Shown here: positions 62,712 to 64,000 of the stretch, in pieces
Numbering within the stretch: the stretch's first letter is position 1
How the letters are laid out: every line of letters begins with the position of its first letter
Assembly: GCF_040219335.1 (NCBI RefSeq)
Contig: NZ_JAVJSQ010000005.1
Location: 124,001 to 188,000 of the forward strand
Reading direction: 5' to 3'
Length of the DNA stretch: 64,000 nucleotides
Source of the DNA: Gimesia sp.
GTDB taxonomy: Bacteria; Planctomycetota; Planctomycetia; Planctomycetales; Planctomycetaceae
Made by a program: the position numbers and the translations under genes
The notes under the pieces: generated by a model
Database searches by the model: none
What the model saw: the letters and a program-made list of their open reading frames with translations, nothing else
What the model was told of the DNA's origin: nothing

Positions 62712-63491
62712 TGATTTGGGGACTCTGGTTTTGGTTGTGGTTTATTGTGTTGATGATTTTGTTCAATGGCGTGTGGGGGTCAAGAGGAAATCGTGGATTG
62801 AGTGTGGGGTGAGATGTGTTGAGTTTGCAGTGAGTCTGTGTCGAACTGCGTTGAGTGTGCTGTGAGATGATTTGAAAATGGACGAGACATTGCGAACCTG
62901 TGATTTTTGTTCTGGTGAAAAACTGGAAAATTCGACGCCGATTCAGGTGCATCTGGGTCAGTTGTGGTCCGTGTTCCAGTGCACGCATCACCCGCCTCGC
63001 GCGCGAAGCACAATTGCACAAGAATATGATTCGGAGAGTGACGATCAAGTCCAGTTTATACAGCAAGTACATCTGGTCTTCAGTGGTGGGCAGGCTGAAC
63101 TGAGAGCATGGTCAGCAGGAGACAATGCAGACCTTTGAATCGTTGAAAATGGAATTCGCTTCTTGTCTGTTTTTTGAAGTCTTGTTTATTTATTTCGTTA
63201 ATAAAAAGCGGGGACTGTGGAATTGCAGGGAATGGGAAGTTGTGTGGGTGAAATTCCAGTCTGGAAGGGGAAAGAAAGGGAATTTTCGGGAGGAATACGA
63301 GTAAAAGTATCAAAATGCGTTGTTATTTAGTTCATCGAGTGCCTGTGGGGGTTTATAATCGACGATGATTGAAATTCAGGCCATTTTAACGTCTCTCCAT
63401 CCCTCCAGGTCTGAATCAATCCATCAGAGTCTGCTTTCCCAAAGCGTATTGAGTGCGTTCATCATTAAAAGCTTCGAGAAGGAGAACTCCC
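62712..63491. other. Region without a convincing gene
   Basis: About 780 bp. An 86-codon frame from 62878 (with C-D-F-C near its start) and an opposite 188-codon frame cover the same bases; neither has a family match I can see. The stretch 63140-63400 is AT-rich and probably carries the promoter of the gene starting at 63492. Confidence 0.4.
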
Positions 63492-64000
63492 TTGCGTTCT
63501 TTCCTGATTTCCTCCTGCCTGACACTCCTCGTTACTTCTGCTGTGCTGGTGACGGATTCCCGTGCCGCTGACAAGGTGTCTGTAACGAAGGTCTCACCAC
63601 TGGCGGGCATTGAATTTTTTGAAAACAAGATCCGCCCGGTACTGGTGGAGCACTGTTACGATTGCCATTCGGGGGAACCTGATCCGGAGAGTGCATCGTT
63701 TGTGCTGGACAGTCGCGCGGGGATGTTGCAGGGGGGCGATTCCGGGAAAGCGGTGGTGCCTGGCAATGTCAAACAGAGTCTGATTCTACAGGCGCTGGAA
63801 CACGATCCCGATTTTTACGCGATGCCGCCGGATGAGAAGTTGCCTGCAGCAGTGATTGCCGACTTCCGGAAATGGATTCAGATGGGGGCACCCGATCCGC
63901 GGAAGGGGGGGGATGTGCCCGCCCGTGCAAAGGTCGCCGCTGATGAGGGATTTGATTTTGACAAGGAGCGCGAGTTCTGGTCGTTTCGTCCGTTGACCCG
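63492..64000 (+). CDS. Planctomycetal cytochrome protein, N-terminal part (runs off right edge)
   Basis: Start TTG 63492 with a strong AAGGAGA site 6 bp upstream; GTG 63453 is an alternative. Signal peptide (RSFLISSCLTLLVTSAVLV, ending SRAAD). Then FFENKIRPVLVEHCYDCHSG carries the haem motif C-Y-D-C-H, followed by VLDSRAGMLQGGDSGKAVVP, and KWIQMGAPDPR, typical of PSCyt1. About 169 residues are in view; DUF1549 and DUF1553 are expected beyond the edge. The fourth such gene here. Confidence 0.87.
   Translation, partial: MRSFLISSCLTLLVTSAVLVTDSRAADKVSVTKVSPLAGIEFFENKIRPVLVEHCYDCHSGEPDPESASFVLDSRAGMLQGGDSGKAVVPGNVKQSLILQALEHDPDFYAMPPDEKLPAAVIADFRKWIQMGAPDPRKGGDVPARAKVAADEGFDFDKEREFWSFRPLT

Noticed and set aside
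62878-63138. 86-codon plus-strand frame with a C-D-F-C motif
   Set aside because: A lone Cys pair is weak evidence, no ribosome site, and an opposite frame covers the same bases. Could be reconsidered if conserved elsewhere.
1-64000. tRNA or rRNA genes
   Set aside because: I saw no cloverleaf-like or rRNA-like stretch on either strand by eye; a dedicated search was not possible.

Overview
The window looks like chromosomal DNA from a planctomycete, most like the Gimesia/Planctomycetaceae group. The evidence is four prepilin-like DUF1559 proteins with the H-x9-DG C-terminal motif, three complete planctomycetal cytochrome proteins (PSCyt/DUF1549 + PSD1/DUF1553) each paired with a DUF1501 protein, a fourth cut by the right edge, many secreted Asp-box (sialidase-like) proteins, and weak or absent Shine-Dalgarno sites. 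The genus is inference.

1-38 kb is dense. It holds a DUF1559 fragment (1-322); a cytochrome-DUF1501-esterase operon (732-6203); a long minus-strand block reading FCD-type GntR regulator, DUF1559, small lipoprotein, Asp-box protein, sugar-phosphate isomerase-like protein, cytochrome protein, DUF1501 (16080 down to 7528); a divergent pair of PLP and DapA-family enzymes (16402-18393); a ceramidase-like protein; a soluble hybrid histidine kinase; a DUF1559 and lipoprotein pair with clear terminators; an EF-hand protein; a HEAT-like protein; and a PQQ-type propeller protein with a methyltransferase-like insert. 29-38 kb carries two further GntR/FCD + Asp-box modules. One repeats the DUF1559-lipoprotein-Asp-box trio seen at 12.6-15.1 kb. 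The other is divergent from an FAD oxidoreductase.

38-62.5 kb changes in character. Core-like genes (esterases, an ECF sigma/FecR/cytochrome/DUF1501 operon, a lysine-catabolism-like cluster, a secretin-domain protein, a Gfo/Idh oxidoreductase) are separated by copies of a composite intergenic repeat of roughly 250-280 bp. All copies lie in the same orientation and none was found left of 38 kb. Each full copy has three modules: A, stuttered CACGAAARR; B, two adjacent hairpins; C, a GC-rich block with a terminal hairpin. Stems in B and C show paired compensatory changes while loops vary, so structure appears to be selected. The copies form tandem arrays at 60.5-61.5 and 62.1-62.5 kb and flank small orphan genes, including a 48-aa DUF3309 gene.

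The two most interesting items are this repeat family and a predicted lysine-degradation locus at 51.8-56.0 kb: a lysine 6-dehydrogenase/saccharopine-dehydrogenase-like protein and an antiquitin-type aldehyde dehydrogenase, divergent from an uncharacterised protein with a VOC-like His/His/Glu pattern. All functions are read from sequence by eye. No database search was run.
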